This document shows positions 41,808 to 41,893 of a stretch of DNA of 41,893 nucleotides, in pieces. Source of the stretch: Bacillus sp. AFS037270. GTDB taxonomy: Bacteria; Bacillota; Bacilli; Bacillales_B; DSM-18226. Where the stretch lies: NCBI RefSeq assembly GCF_002585305.1, contig NZ_NUNF01000044.1:23025-64917 (forward strand), read 5' to 3'. A program made the translations under genes and the position numbers. Position 1 is the first letter of the stretch, and each line of letters begins with the position of its first letter. The notes beneath the pieces are model-generated. The model saw only the letters and a list, made by a program, of their open reading frames with translations, ran no database searches and was not told the origin of the DNA.

Positions 41808-41838
41808 AAATGGCCCATTTATAGTAAATGGACCATTT
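41808..41838 (-). terminator. Possible terminator of a gene beyond the window edge
   Basis: AAATGGNCCATTT occurs twice with a 5-nt gap and can form a 13-bp stem (one mismatch). On the minus strand TAGTTTTTC follows. It probably ends a transcript entering from the right of the window. Confidence 0.5.
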
Positions 41839-41893
41839 AACGATATTTCTTATTAGATAAGATTAGATAAGAGAGTATAAAAGTTTTTGACTT

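Overview
The window reads as a chromosomal segment of a spore-forming, low-to-moderate G+C Gram-positive bacterium of the family Bacillaceae, most like a Neobacillus- or Bacillus-type denitrifier. This is inferred from AGGAGG-type ribosome binding sites with frequent TTG/GTG starts, spore-coat GerQ next to YwdK and YwdI homologues, bacillithiol BshB2 next to YojF, a perfect Bacillus parS site, and candidate cre, CodY and ResD operators. No species can be fixed from sequence alone. No phage, transposase, CRISPR array, rRNA or tRNA was seen.

Layout. (1) 1-3,970: conserved Bacillus backbone: pta (minus), hemQ, gerQ, a DUF423 membrane protein and a YwdI-like protein, then a 300-bp non-coding stretch with a parS palindrome and an unusual ladder of five GTAGAAT repeats at about 21-bp pitch. 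(2) 3,971-15,953, all minus strand: a formate dehydrogenase plus molybdenum-cofactor island, in transcription order fdhD, fdhA (selenocysteine protein with in-frame TGA and a SECIS-like hairpin), fdhB (four [4Fe-4S]), fdhI (cytochrome b), fdhE, mobA, moeA, moeA fused to a binding-protein domain, moaE, moaD, moeB. (3) 16,416-18,586: pdxK, yojF, bshB2. (4) 18,815-25,663, plus strand: a clade II type nitrous oxide reductase operon: membrane-anchored cytochrome c, nosZ, a NosB-like membrane protein, nosD, nosY, nosF, and a lipoprotein joining a YtkA/FixH-like domain to a SurA-like chaperone domain where a copper chaperone such as NosL might be expected. (5) 25,754-31,564: HAD phosphatase, AlkD-like glycosylase, a 51-aa hydrophilic protein, a duplicated two-P-loop ATPase, a YbaK-type deacylase, and a B12-binding radical SAM protein of unknown role. 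(6) 31,618-36,355: a branched-chain amino-acid ABC importer (livKHMGF order) with a CodY-like box upstream. (7) 36,662-41,721: niacin transporter niaP and a heterodimeric ABC exporter (yfiB/yfiC type).

How parts may work together: FdhA is predicted to be Tat-exported and to oxidise formate outside the membrane, passing electrons through FdhB and the cytochrome b FdhI to the quinone pool. The nos operon supplies a terminal N2O reductase fed through a membrane-bound cytochrome c. Formate oxidation could therefore be coupled to N2O respiration, but only adjacency supports this here. The Moco genes next to fdh supply the molybdopterin guanine dinucleotide the enzyme needs; early steps (moaA, moaC) and the selenocysteine machinery (selA, selB, selC, selD) must lie outside the window.

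A dispersed intergenic repeat (AGCGGAAGCGCC ... GGCGCTGGAGCT ends) occurs in at least five whole or partial copies, including between nosC and nosZ and between yojF and bshB2. All calls come from reading the sequence; no database search was run.
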